Both the position numbers and the translations under genes were made by a program. A DNA stretch of 24,503 nt from a virus. Location of the stretch: positions 1 to 24,503 of IMG/VR virus record IMGVR_UViG_3300021962_000628. One strand, given 5' to 3'. This document shows, in pieces, positions 14,924 to 22,488 of the stretch. The first letter of the stretch is position 1. Each line of letters starts with the position of its first letter. The notes beneath the pieces were generated by a model that saw only the letters and a list, made by a program, of their open reading frames with translations, was not told the DNA's origin and searched no databases.

Positions 14924-15354
14924 TGTCTGATAAAGATCCTTATATCTACAGAATTAAATCAGTTGGGAGAGTTGTAGATGGCGACACTATTGACGCTGAC
15001 ATTGATTTGGGGTTTGATATTAGTCTCACTAAGCGAATTCGTTTGGCGGGTATTGACACGCCCGAAAGCAGAACCACCGACAAAGCAGAAAAAGCACTAG
15101 GTATTGATGCTAAGAACTGGTTAAAGCATCGTCTAGAAGAAGCAAAAGATATTATCATCCGCACTCAACTTCCAGACTCTACTGAGAAGTATGGAAGAAT
15201 TATTGGTAACCTTTATATTAATGGTGATGATGTTCCTCTCAATCAGCAAATGATTACTGAGGGTTATGCTCTTGAGTATGATGGTGGAACAAAGGATAAG
15301 AACTGGGAACCACTTAAAGAAATCAGAAGGAAAAACGGAACTCTTGTAGAGTAA
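14923..15354 (+). CDS. Staphylococcal-nuclease-like (thermonuclease) protein
   Basis: Protein of 143 residues matching the SNase OB-fold: VVDGDTIDADI (D21), RIRLAGIDTPES with R40, D45 and E48, and EKYGRIIGN with R92. These correspond to the catalytic Arg/Glu/Arg triad and calcium-binding Asp residues of staphylococcal nuclease, all conserved. It should be a calcium-dependent endonuclease acting on DNA or RNA. There is no signal peptide, so it acts in the host cytoplasm or is packaged. Several marine T4-like phages carry such a gene. It is the last gene before a late promoter at 15363. Confidence 0.93.
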   Translation: MSDKDPYIYRIKSVGRVVDGDTIDADIDLGFDISLTKRIRLAGIDTPESRTTDKAEKALGIDAKNWLKHRLEEAKDIIIRTQLPDSTEKYGRIIGNLYINGDDVPLNQQMITEGYALEYDGGTKDKNWEPLKEIRRKNGTLVE

Positions 15355-15362
15355 ATCAAATG

Positions 15363-15370
15363 ATAAATAC
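15363..15370 (+). promoter_or_regulatory. Late promoter element ATAAATAC
   Basis: ATAAATAC in the gap after the nuclease gene, 31 bases ahead of the ATG at 15394. Confidence 0.65.
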
Positions 15371-15393
15371 GGCTGCCTATACAAGAGGTAATT

Positions 15394-15576
15394 ATGGGAG
15401 CAGTTGTCGCTGTAGTAAAACCAATTCTTCTTCAGATTGCTACACATCCAGCAGTCAAGAATCTTGTTATTTCTCTTCTTGAGAAGTATGTAGATTCTAC
15501 AGATAACAGTATTGATAATGAAATTCTTAAGGTTGTTAAGGAACTTCTCTTTAAACCACAAGAGCCAGCAGCATGA
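15394..15576 (+). CDS. Small hypothetical late protein, 60 aa
   Basis: Starts MGAVVAVVKPILLQIATHP with an AGAGG ribosome-binding site before the ATG. The N-terminal half is hydrophobic to amphipathic (AVVAVVKPILLQIA, VKNLVISLLEKYV), and the C-terminal half is acidic then basic (NEILKVVKELLFK). It may be a membrane-associated helix pair. The family is not recognised. The stop overlaps the next ATG (ATGA). Confidence 0.75.
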   Translation: MGAVVAVVKPILLQIATHPAVKNLVISLLEKYVDSTDNSIDNEILKVVKELLFKPQEPAA

Positions 15577-15737
15577 TCACTTGTTTCGTAACCAACTGGG
15601 GAGTAACCATTCTTCTGGGGTTGCTCCTCTCTCTTTCCGAGTGGTTAGCAAAAACTAAAAAGACAGAAGCAAACGGTATTCTTGATTTTGTAACCTTGTT
15701 TCTGAGAACCGTTTTGAACAAGGGCCCTAAGAAGTAG
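15573..15737 (+). CDS. Small membrane protein, 54 aa
   Basis: Starts MITCFVTNWGVTILLGLLL. One transmembrane segment at about residues 10-26 is followed by a charged Lys/Glu stretch and a second, weaker hydrophobic run (ILDFVTLFLRTVL). Its stop codon lies in the stem of the terminator at 15722. It is coupled to the preceding gene. The family is not recognised; a two-helix holin-like protein is one possibility. Confidence 0.68.
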   Translation: MITCFVTNWGVTILLGLLLSLSEWLAKTKKTEANGILDFVTLFLRTVLNKGPKK

Positions 15738-15751
15738 GGTCTCTTTTTTTA
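15722..15751 (+). terminator. Intrinsic terminator
   Basis: The stem pairs 15722-15729 (GGGCCCTA) with 15735-15742 (TAGGGTCT), including two G-U pairs, around a 5-base loop, followed by eight T at 15744-15751. The stop TAG of the preceding gene is in the stem. A late-promoter box begins where the T run ends. Confidence 0.75.
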
Positions 15752-15758
15752 TAAATAA
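15751..15758 (+). promoter_or_regulatory. Late promoter element (T)ATAAATAA
   Basis: TATAAATA at 15750-15757 matches the T4 late consensus exactly. It directly follows the terminator T run and lies 41 bases ahead of the ATG at 15792, which has a GGAG ribosome-binding site at 15781-15784. Confidence 0.75.
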
Positions 15759-15791
15759 GATTTAGATAAGAACATAATTTGGAGAAAACCA

Positions 15792-16355
15792 ATGCCTCTT
15801 TGGGGAAATTCTACTTCAGACGAATCAAGACCTAAGTGGTTACGCGAGGGTGATAAGCCAGCTAACGATCTCAATGAGTGCTTTGCTGATGAGAGAGGTT
15901 GGGTAATTAGACATGCTGATGGCAACGAAGAGGTTATCGTTGCAATCGGCGGACTTTCTGGTGCAGGATCCACAACCGCCGGTCTTGGCAACGCAACCAT
16001 CGTTCGTGTATACTTTGGTGCAACTGGATACTCTACATCTTCTACTGGAACAGTATATGTTCAGTGGAATGAAGAGGTGGATGTACAAAACCTTGCTGCA
16101 ACTCTTAATGTAACTGGTTCTGTTTCTGGAACTCTAGTTGCTTATGCAACTACAACAACTGCTAATAAGAGAGTTGGATTCGCATTCACCACTGGTGCAG
16201 TTGCAGAGACTCTAGTAATTCCTGGTCAAACAATCGTTGGTGTTATTACCGATACTTCAACATCTGTTGCTTCCGATAAGATCTTTGTTTCTACTGAAGT
16301 AACTGGTGCTGGTGGTAGTGGAATTACAACTACTGTTGGCGTTACAACCACTTGA
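15792..16355 (+). CDS. Probable virion structural protein, 187 aa
   Basis: Starts MPLWGNSTSDESRPKWL. The N-terminal ~50 residues are polar (DLNECFADERGWVIRHADG). The rest is a Thr/Gly/Val/Ala-rich, low-lysine beta sequence (TTAGLGNATIVRVYFG, NVTGSVSGTLVAYATTTT) like an Ig-type decoration or fibre domain. Its own consensus late promoter suggests a high-copy virion protein. No T4 counterpart can be named from the sequence. No membrane segment or catalytic motif is seen. Confidence 0.8.
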   Translation: MPLWGNSTSDESRPKWLREGDKPANDLNECFADERGWVIRHADGNEEVIVAIGGLSGAGSTTAGLGNATIVRVYFGATGYSTSSTGTVYVQWNEEVDVQNLAATLNVTGSVSGTLVAYATTTTANKRVGFAFTTGAVAETLVIPGQTIVGVITDTSTSVASDKIFVSTEVTGAGGSGITTTVGVTTT

Positions 16356-16370
16356 TATCTTTAGTACATT

Positions 16371-16742
16371 ATGAGATTTGATGAGTTGAACGAAAATAAT
16401 TATATAATGTTTGCTATAAAACATTATGACAATCCTCATGCAGTAACGCAAGAAGATTTTTATGAAGATATGAAGAGATTTAAATGGATAAAGAGACTTC
16501 TTAAGAGGTATAGAACTACTGGTATTTTGAAGTCTCATCTACTTATGAATCATTTTATAATTTTGTATAATGTTTTTGGTGAGGCAGCAACTCCATTGTT
16601 GTTTTATAAAATTGATAGAGATTTATGGCCAGTAATTAAAAGTTTTGTCATCTATCTTGGTAGACTGCCAGAATATCCAAGATCATCTTTACATGATATA
16701 AAAGTAGACGAAGATTGTTTAAGAGATCTCAATAAAATATGA
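16371..16742 (+). CDS. Conserved phage hypothetical protein, 123 aa
   Basis: Starts MRFDELNENNYIMFAIKHYDNP. Basic helical segment EDMKRFKWIKRLLKRYR, then HLLMNHFIILYNVFGEAATPLLFYKIDRDLW. I recognise this as a type of small ORF common in marine T4-like phages, without known function. The hydrophobic stretch FIILYNVFG is too short for a clear membrane helix. No strong Shine-Dalgarno is visible. The stop overlaps the next ATG (ATGA). Confidence 0.82.
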   Translation: MRFDELNENNYIMFAIKHYDNPHAVTQEDFYEDMKRFKWIKRLLKRYRTTGILKSHLLMNHFIILYNVFGEAATPLLFYKIDRDLWPVIKSFVIYLGRLPEYPRSSLHDIKVDEDCLRDLNKI

Positions 16743-16951
16743 AAGACCATATTCTCGAAAATGCAATTAATATTATTCGCAACCTTATGGAAGATGGCAT
16801 GGTTGTTGGAACTGGCGGATTTACGGGATCTGCAGATCCAAAAGGTCCAGTCGCTGGTTTTGATCCTGTGATGGATGGAAGATCGAAAGTAATGAGAAGG
16901 TTACCTCCACAATATAAAAAATCATTAACTTCAAAGAAAAAGGAAAAATAA
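16739..16951 (+). CDS. Small conserved phage hypothetical protein, 70 aa
   Basis: Starts MKDHILENAINIIRNLMEDG. A Gly-rich middle (VVGTGGFTGSADPKGPVAGF) precedes a basic tail with VMRRLPPQYKKSLTSKKKEK. Similar short proteins occur in other marine T4-like phages beside structural genes. No catalytic motif is seen; the basic tail could bind nucleic acid. It is coupled to the preceding gene. Confidence 0.78.
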   Translation: MKDHILENAINIIRNLMEDGMVVGTGGFTGSADPKGPVAGFDPVMDGRSKVMRRLPPQYKKSLTSKKKEK

Positions 16952-16952
16952 G

Positions 16953-17381
16953 ATGGCCTTCGGTCTTCAAAAATTAGCGGTTTTAGAATCAAAACTTGGA
17001 ATTTATGAGGACTTGTCCAAAGAAATGTTGGACAAACTTGAAAGAGCTGTAGATAAGATTTCTGAAGGAAATAGCCAGATCGCTCAAGTACTTGCCAGAC
17101 ACGAAGAGAAGTTGGATCAGTCTGAACGTGCTGATCAACTTATTTTAAAAATGTTGGATGAAGTAAAAACTTCTAATACTAAAGAACACTCTGCAGTTAT
17201 AAAAAGAATTGAAACTGTAGAAGGAAGAGTTAATGATCTTGCAACATTTCGATGGATAACTGTTGGTATCGCTACAACTGCCGCAGTCATCATTAGTTCT
17301 GCAGGATTCTTTGGAAATCTCTTGACAACAGGGAATAACGGGAGTACACTAAGGGGAGCTAATACGACCCTTTCTAAATGA
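16953..17381 (+). CDS. Coiled-coil protein with C-terminal membrane helix, 142 aa
   Basis: Residues ~20-95 are a charged heptad-like coiled coil (DKLERAVDKISEGNSQ, EEKLDQSERADQLILK, VIKRIETVEGRVNDL). A single transmembrane helix follows at about 101-121 (WITVGIATTAAVIISSAG), then a short polar tail. The layout resembles XhlA-type membrane proteins associated with holins, but no holin function can be claimed. AAGGA at 16940-16944 is the ribosome-binding site. Its 3' end encodes the promoter at 17322-17350, and its stop overlaps the gp61 ATG (ATGA). Confidence 0.8.
   Translation: MAFGLQKLAVLESKLGIYEDLSKEMLDKLERAVDKISEGNSQIAQVLARHEEKLDQSERADQLILKMLDEVKTSNTKEHSAVIKRIETVEGRVNDLATFRWITVGIATTAAVIISSAGFFGNLLTTGNNGSTLRGANTTLSK
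17322..17350 (+). promoter_or_regulatory. Sigma70-like promoter ahead of gp61-nrdA-nrdB
   Basis: TTGACA at 17322-17327, a 17-base spacer, then TACACT at 17345-17350 preceded by GAG. It lies inside the 3' end of the coiled-coil gene, and transcription would start near 17357, 21 bases before the gp61 ATG. It is the same design as the promoters at 4751 and 6648, and marks the change from late genes to an early/middle block. Confidence 0.65.
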
Positions 17382-18382
17382 GCCTGATTGATTCCAAGTA
17401 TATTCGACTTGTTTCGGTAAAACTACACAAATTTGCAAAGAAGAAAGAGGGTCTTTACAACTTTCGTTGCCCTTATTGTGGGGACTCTCAGAGACACAAA
17501 AACAAGGCTAGGGGATATCTTTATAAGTTAAAGAATGACCACAATTTCAAATGTCACAACTGTGGCGTCTCCAGAACCTTCACAAACTTTCTTAAGGACA
17601 CTGACCCCGCTCTACACGATCAGTACGTCTTTGAGAGGTATAAGGCTGGTGCCACGGGTAAGGGATCTAATACCCCCGAACCACAAGAATTTAAATTTGA
17701 GAAACCCACTTTTTCAAAAAAAGATTTTGACCTGTTAAAAATTTCAGAACTAAATACAACACACCCCGCAAGGAAATTTTTAGACAATCGAAGAATCCCG
17801 AGTAAGTATCTGGGCGAACTTTACTTCGCCGAAAAGTTCAAAGAATGGACTAACACTCAAAAATATACTTTTGAAAATCTAGAAAATGACGAACCAAGGA
17901 TCATTATTCCCTTAAAAAATCAAGGAAAGATTTTCGGGTTTCAGGGGAGATCGCTCAATCCAAAATCAAAACTCAAGTACATCACGATTATTTTGGATGA
18001 CCACCACCCCAAGATCTATGGTTTGGATAAGGTTGATTGGGATAAGACAGTTTATATCGTAGAAGGCCCTTTTGATAGTATGTTTATTGACAATGCTATT
18101 GCCATGGTCGGTGCAGATATAGACAAAATGTTTTTCGTTACAAACTTTGAAACAGAATTTGTGATGGTTTATGATAACGAAAAACGAAATAAACAGATCG
18201 TTGATAGGATGGAAAAGGCAATTAATATGCAGTTTCCTATAGTAATCTGGCCTGATACGATAAAAGAAAAAGACATTAACGATATGGTCTTAACTGGACT
18301 TAATGTTCAGGATGTGATAAAATCTAATGTCTATAGTGGATTACACGCAAAAACAAAACTTACTAGTTGGAAGAAAACATGA
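17378..18382 (+). CDS. 61: DNA primase gp61
   Basis: T4-type primase of 334 residues that makes RNA primers with helicase gp41. The N-terminal zinc ribbon has C31-P-Y-C34 and C59-H-N-C62. The TOPRIM domain has the catalytic Glu E229 in VYIVEGPFDS (D233 nearby) and the acidic motif VYDNE at 265-269. Length is close to T4 gp61 (342 residues). The ATG at 17378 overlaps the preceding stop, and the stop overlaps the nrdA start (ATGA, 18379-18382). It lies about 13 kb from its partner gene 41, here grouped with nucleotide reduction. Confidence 0.95.
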   Translation: MSLIDSKYIRLVSVKLHKFAKKKEGLYNFRCPYCGDSQRHKNKARGYLYKLKNDHNFKCHNCGVSRTFTNFLKDTDPALHDQYVFERYKAGATGKGSNTPEPQEFKFEKPTFSKKDFDLLKISELNTTHPARKFLDNRRIPSKYLGELYFAEKFKEWTNTQKYTFENLENDEPRIIIPLKNQGKIFGFQGRSLNPKSKLKYITIILDDHHPKIYGLDKVDWDKTVYIVEGPFDSMFIDNAIAMVGADIDKMFFVTNFETEFVMVYDNEKRNKQIVDRMEKAINMQFPIVIWPDTIKEKDINDMVLTGLNVQDVIKSNVYSGLHAKTKLTSWKKT

Positions 18383-20688
18383 GTAACGGGACTAAAGTTG
18401 TAAAGAGGAATGGAAATACTGAACACCTGAACCTAGACAAGATTCATAAAATGGTTGAGAGTGCTTGTGAAGGACTCGCAGGTGTTTCTGCGTCTCAAGT
18501 AGAAATGCAGTCTGGTATCCAGTTCTATGATGGAATCACCACTCCTGAGATTCAGGAGATTCTAATTCGTTCTGCTTCAGATCTTATTGATCTTGAGAAT
18601 CCTAATTATCAGTTTGTTGCTGCAAGACTTCTTCTGTTTGGACTCTACAAACAAGTCTTTGGCCCTTCTTGGAATCAAGGATTTCCTCACATTTTGAGTC
18701 ACCTTGTTGCAGGATCTTTAAAGGGAATCTATGATAAAAAACTTCCTTCCCGATATTCTGAGGAAGAATGGGACAAAATTAATAGTTGGATTGATCATGA
18801 TCGTGACTTCCTATTCACTTATGCAGGTCTACGTCAGGTCGTTGATAAGTACCTCGTGCAGGATAGAAGTAGTGGTGAACTATATGAAACTCCACAATAT
18901 ATGTACATGTTAATCTCTGCAACTATTTTTGCAGAGTATCCAAAAGAGACTAGACTGGACTACGTTCGTAGGTACTACAATGCAATCTCCAAACACAGAA
19001 TCAACATTCCTACGCCAATCATGGCAGGTGTTAGAACCGCACTTCGTCAATTTGCAAGTTGCGTTCTTGTTGATGTTGATGACACCCTTGATAGTATCTT
19101 CAGCTCTGATATGGCAATTGGTCGGTATGTTGCACAAAGAGCAGGAATTGGTATCAACGCAGGTAGAATCAGGGGTATCAACAGTAAAATCAGAGGCGGA
19201 GAAGTTCAGCACACAGGTGTTGTTCCATTCCTCAAGAAGTTTGAAGCGACTGTCCGATGCTGTACTCAAAATGGCATTAGAGGTGGATCAGCTACGGTTC
19301 ACTTCCCCATTTGGCACAAAGAAATAGAAGATATTATTGTACTGAAGAACAATAAAGGAACTGAAGATAACCGTGTTCGTAAATTAGATTATTCAATTCA
19401 ATTCTCAAAACTTTTTTATGAAAGATTTATCAATGACGAAGAGATGTCCCTCTTCTCACCTCATGATGTTCAAGAGGTATCTGATGCTTTTGGGCTTCCT
19501 GAGTTTGATGATCTCTATGTGGCTGCAGAACGAGATCAGTCTATTCCAAGAAAAACTGTCAGGGCTCAAGAACTTATTCTAGATATTCTGAAAGAACGAG
19601 CTGAAACTGGTCGTATTTACATTATGAATATCGATCATTGCAATTCTCACAGTTCTTTTATTGATAAAGTGTGGATGAGTAATCTCTGTCAGGAAATCAC
19701 TCTTCCTACAGAACCACTTCAACACATTGATGATATTGCTGGCGAGATTGCACTTTGTATTCTTTCTGCAATTAATGTGGGTAAGATTCGTGAGTTAGAT
19801 GATTTGGAAGAACTTTGTGATCTTTCAGTTCGTTCTCTTGAAGAACTGATTGACTACCAGGATTACCCAGTAAATGCTGCAGAACTTGCAACAAAATCTC
19901 GTCGTTCTCTTGGTATTGGTTACATCGGACTTGCACATTATCTTGCAAAACACGGTGTAAAGTATGACTCTCAGGAGTCTTGGAACTTGGTTCATGATTT
20001 GACTGAAGCATTCCAATATTACCTATTGAAATCTTCAAATCAAATCGCAAAAGAGAAGGGTGCATGTACAGATTTCAATCGTACAAAGTATTATCAAGGA
20101 CTTCTCCCTATTGATACTTACAAGAAAGATGTAGACGAAATCGTACCTAATACACTCAACTATGATTGGGAAACTCTACGTACCGAGATTCAAACATTTG
20201 GATTACGACATTCAACACTGTCAGCACAAATGCCATCGGAGAGCAGTTCCGTTGTGTCAAATGCCACCAATGGCATTGAGCCTCCTCGGGGATACTTGTC
20301 CATTAAGAAATCAAAGAAAGGGCCTCTTAAACAGATTGTTCCACAATATGGTTCCCTCAAGAACAATTATACTCTCTTGTGGGATATGCCTGATAACACT
20401 GGTTATATTAATATTGTCTCTGTAATGCAGAAGTTCTTTGATCAGGCTATCAGTGGCAACTGGTCTTATAACCCAGAGAACTACCCAGACAATGAGGTTC
20501 CCACTTCAGTCATGGCACAAGACCTTCTAAGGACTTATAAGTATGGTTGGAAGACATCGTATTATCAGAATACATATGATCATAAGACTGATGAAGTTAA
20601 GGAGGAAACTACTAAGGATCAACTAAACAAATTACTTGAACAAATTATGGAGTCCAGTGAGGAAGATTGTGAAAGCTGCAAAATCTAG
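18379..20688 (+). CDS. nrdA: Ribonucleotide reductase class Ia, alpha subunit
   Basis: Large subunit of 769 residues that reduces ribonucleotides to deoxyribonucleotides with NrdB. An ATP-cone-like region fills residues ~6-70 (TKVVKRNGNTEH onward). Redox-active C228 is in FASCVLVDV. The active-site N435-x-C437-x-E439 is in MSNLCQEI, and C460 is in IALCILSAINVG. The radical-transfer tyrosines Y728-Y729 are in KTSYYQNT, and the C-terminal C764-E-S-C767 pair accepts electrons from thioredoxin or glutaredoxin. All catalytic residues are present, and no intron or intein interrupts the gene. The ATG at 18379 overlaps the gp61 stop; a TTG at 18367 in the same frame is less likely. Confidence 0.97.
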   Translation: MSNGTKVVKRNGNTEHLNLDKIHKMVESACEGLAGVSASQVEMQSGIQFYDGITTPEIQEILIRSASDLIDLENPNYQFVAARLLLFGLYKQVFGPSWNQGFPHILSHLVAGSLKGIYDKKLPSRYSEEEWDKINSWIDHDRDFLFTYAGLRQVVDKYLVQDRSSGELYETPQYMYMLISATIFAEYPKETRLDYVRRYYNAISKHRINIPTPIMAGVRTALRQFASCVLVDVDDTLDSIFSSDMAIGRYVAQRAGIGINAGRIRGINSKIRGGEVQHTGVVPFLKKFEATVRCCTQNGIRGGSATVHFPIWHKEIEDIIVLKNNKGTEDNRVRKLDYSIQFSKLFYERFINDEEMSLFSPHDVQEVSDAFGLPEFDDLYVAAERDQSIPRKTVRAQELILDILKERAETGRIYIMNIDHCNSHSSFIDKVWMSNLCQEITLPTEPLQHIDDIAGEIALCILSAINVGKIRELDDLEELCDLSVRSLEELIDYQDYPVNAAELATKSRRSLGIGYIGLAHYLAKHGVKYDSQESWNLVHDLTEAFQYYLLKSSNQIAKEKGACTDFNRTKYYQGLLPIDTYKKDVDEIVPNTLNYDWETLRTEIQTFGLRHSTLSAQMPSESSSVVSNATNGIEPPRGYLSIKKSKKGPLKQIVPQYGSLKNNYTLLWDMPDNTGYINIVSVMQKFFDQAISGNWSYNPENYPDNEVPTSVMAQDLLRTYKYGWKTSYYQNTYDHKTDEVKEETTKDQLNKLLEQIMESSEEDCESCKI

Positions 20689-20707
20689 TATACAAAAGGA
20701 GTTTCAA

Positions 20708-21853
20708 ATGGTAGAAGGAATGACCGTATTCAACACCAGTACAGATGTTGATACCCGCAAACAACCAATGTTTTTTGGTCAACCACTAGGTTTGCAGCGT
20801 TATGATCACTACAAGTACCCAGTATTTGATAAACTGACTCAACAACAACTCGGATACTTCTGGAGGCCTGAAGAGGTATCCCTCCAGAAGGATCGTAGTG
20901 ATTATCAACTACTTCGTCCAGAACAAAAACATATTTTTACTTCCAACTTGAAGTATCAGATCATGCTTGACTCCGTTCAAGGTCGTGGCCCTGGTATGGC
21001 ATTCATCCCTTACTGTTCTCTTCCTGAACTGGAAGCGTGCATGGAGGTTTGGGGATTTATGGAGATGATTCATAGTCGTTCTTATACATACATTATTAAG
21101 AATGTTTATCCTGATGCTGCAGAAGTCTTTGACCATATTCTAGATGATGAGAAGATTGTGAGTCGTGCAACCTCTGTTACTGAGGCATACAACGACTTTA
21201 TTAATGCTGCACAACAATATGGGACTTCTAATGAGTGGATTCATGCACAAGAAGGTGCGGGATATTCCAAAGATAATCGTAAGGAACTCAAACGTAAACT
21301 CTATCGTGCTGTTGCAAATGTCAATATTCTTGAAGGTATCAGGTTCTATGTCTCGTTCGCTTGCAGCTTTGCGTTTGGTGAACTCAAGCTTATGGAAGGA
21401 TCCGCTAAAATTATCTCTCTCATCGCAAGAGACGAAAATCAGCACCTTGTCATTACTCAAAACATCCTCAATAAGTGGCGCGAAGGAGATGATCCAGAGA
21501 TGCAAGAAATTGCTCAAGAAGAAGAATCTTGGGTAACGGAGTGCTTCCGCAATTGTGTGAATGAGGAAAAAGAATGGGCTAAGTACCTGTTCAGAGATGG
21601 ATCCATGATTGGACTAAATGACAAACTTCTCAATAACTATGTTGAGTGGATTGCAAATCGTCGTATGAAGGCGATTGGGTTGAAACCACTTTATGATGTT
21701 CCCGCAAAGAACAATCCATTGCCTTGGACTGAACACTGGATCTCTTCTAAGGGTCTTCAGGTAGCCCCACAAGAAACAGAAGTAGAATCTTATGTTGTTG
21801 GTGGTATCAAACAGGACGTAAAGAAAGATACGTTTGCTGGATTCAAACTCTGA
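20708..21853 (+). CDS. nrdB: Ribonucleotide reductase class Ia, beta subunit
   Basis: Small subunit of 381 residues carrying the diferric-tyrosyl radical. Iron ligands by comparison with E. coli NrdB: D88, E119, H122 (MEMIHSRSY), E209 (LEGIRF), and E243 and H246 (RDENQH). The radical Tyr is Y126 in HSRSYTY. The start is fixed by AAAGGAG at 20695-20701, six bases before ATG 20708; an in-frame ATG at 20636 lies inside nrdA. The C-terminal peptide, ending DTFAGFKL, should dock onto NrdA. Its last residues resemble the gp41 ending SFEGFKF. A late promoter follows directly after the stop. Confidence 0.97.
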   Translation: MVEGMTVFNTSTDVDTRKQPMFFGQPLGLQRYDHYKYPVFDKLTQQQLGYFWRPEEVSLQKDRSDYQLLRPEQKHIFTSNLKYQIMLDSVQGRGPGMAFIPYCSLPELEACMEVWGFMEMIHSRSYTYIIKNVYPDAAEVFDHILDDEKIVSRATSVTEAYNDFINAAQQYGTSNEWIHAQEGAGYSKDNRKELKRKLYRAVANVNILEGIRFYVSFACSFAFGELKLMEGSAKIISLIARDENQHLVITQNILNKWREGDDPEMQEIAQEEESWVTECFRNCVNEEKEWAKYLFRDGSMIGLNDKLLNNYVEWIANRRMKAIGLKPLYDVPAKNNPLPWTEHWISSKGLQVAPQETEVESYVVGGIKQDVKKDTFAGFKL

Positions 21854-21854
21854 T

Positions 21855-21862
21855 CTAAATAT
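21855..21862 (+). promoter_or_regulatory. Late promoter element CTAAATAT
   Basis: CTAAATAT immediately after the nrdB stop, 36 bases ahead of the ATG at 21891. No terminator hairpin is visible between nrdB and this gene. Confidence 0.55.
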
Positions 21863-21890
21863 TAATAACAACTGAATTGAACTAAGTCTT

Positions 21891-22457
21891 ATGGCTACTC
21901 AAACTAAAATTCCGAGGGTAGTTTCGGAAGATCTACCCTCCAATCCTTTTGCTTTCGAAGTTCTTGCACTTGTCGCAAAACAAAAATCAAATGCAAAAAA
22001 GGCAGAGATTCTTAAAAAATACGCCCATCCATCATTAACTACAATTCTTATTTGGAATTTTGATGAAACTATTGTTTCTGAATTACCAGAGGGTCTTGTC
22101 CCATATGGTAGTGTTTCTCAACAAAATGTTTCTTCTGGTAACCTCAGCGACAATATTAATAGGGCTGTAGAGATGATGGATGAATTGCATTCCAATTCTA
22201 TTGGATCTCAAGATCAAGGTAGAACTTCTATTCGTCAAGAGTACACTTATTTTTATAATTTTGTAAAAGGTGGTAATGATCGTCTTTCTAACAGAAAGAG
22301 GGAGATGATGTTTATTAATATTCTTGAAGGATTGCACCCACTCGAAGCGGAAATCCTTATTCTTGTTAAAGATAAAAAACTTCAAACTAAGTATAATATT
22401 ACTAAACAAAATGTATCTGATGCTTATCCTGATATCCAATGGGGTGGTAGATCATAA
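21891..22457 (+). CDS. Conserved T4-like phage protein of unknown function (DUF6433-like), 188 aa
   Basis: Starts MATQTKIPRVVSEDLPSNPFAFEVL. Helical, charged sequence with AKQKSNAKKAEILKKY in the first third and a C-terminal LEGLHPLEAEILILVKDKK, then a final PDIQWGGRS. I recognise this C-terminal signature from cyanophage proteins grouped, from memory, as DUF6433. No enzymatic motif is seen. The late promoter upstream indicates late expression; a virion or assembly role is inference only. Confidence 0.82.
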   Translation: MATQTKIPRVVSEDLPSNPFAFEVLALVAKQKSNAKKAEILKKYAHPSLTTILIWNFDETIVSELPEGLVPYGSVSQQNVSSGNLSDNINRAVEMMDELHSNSIGSQDQGRTSIRQEYTYFYNFVKGGNDRLSNRKREMMFINILEGLHPLEAEILILVKDKKLQTKYNITKQNVSDAYPDIQWGGRS

Positions 22458-22461
22458 ATAC
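22454..22461 (+). promoter_or_regulatory. Late promoter element ATAAATAC
   Basis: ATAAATAC overlaps the stop codon of the preceding gene and lies 35 bases ahead of the ATG at 22489. Confidence 0.65.
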
Positions 22462-22488
22462 CTATTAGAAATATAGTATCTAAAGAAT

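Noticed and set aside
20636-20707. Upstream in-frame ATG for nrdB
   Set aside because: It is inside nrdA and encodes residues unlike NrdB; AAAGGAG six bases before ATG 20708 fixes the start.
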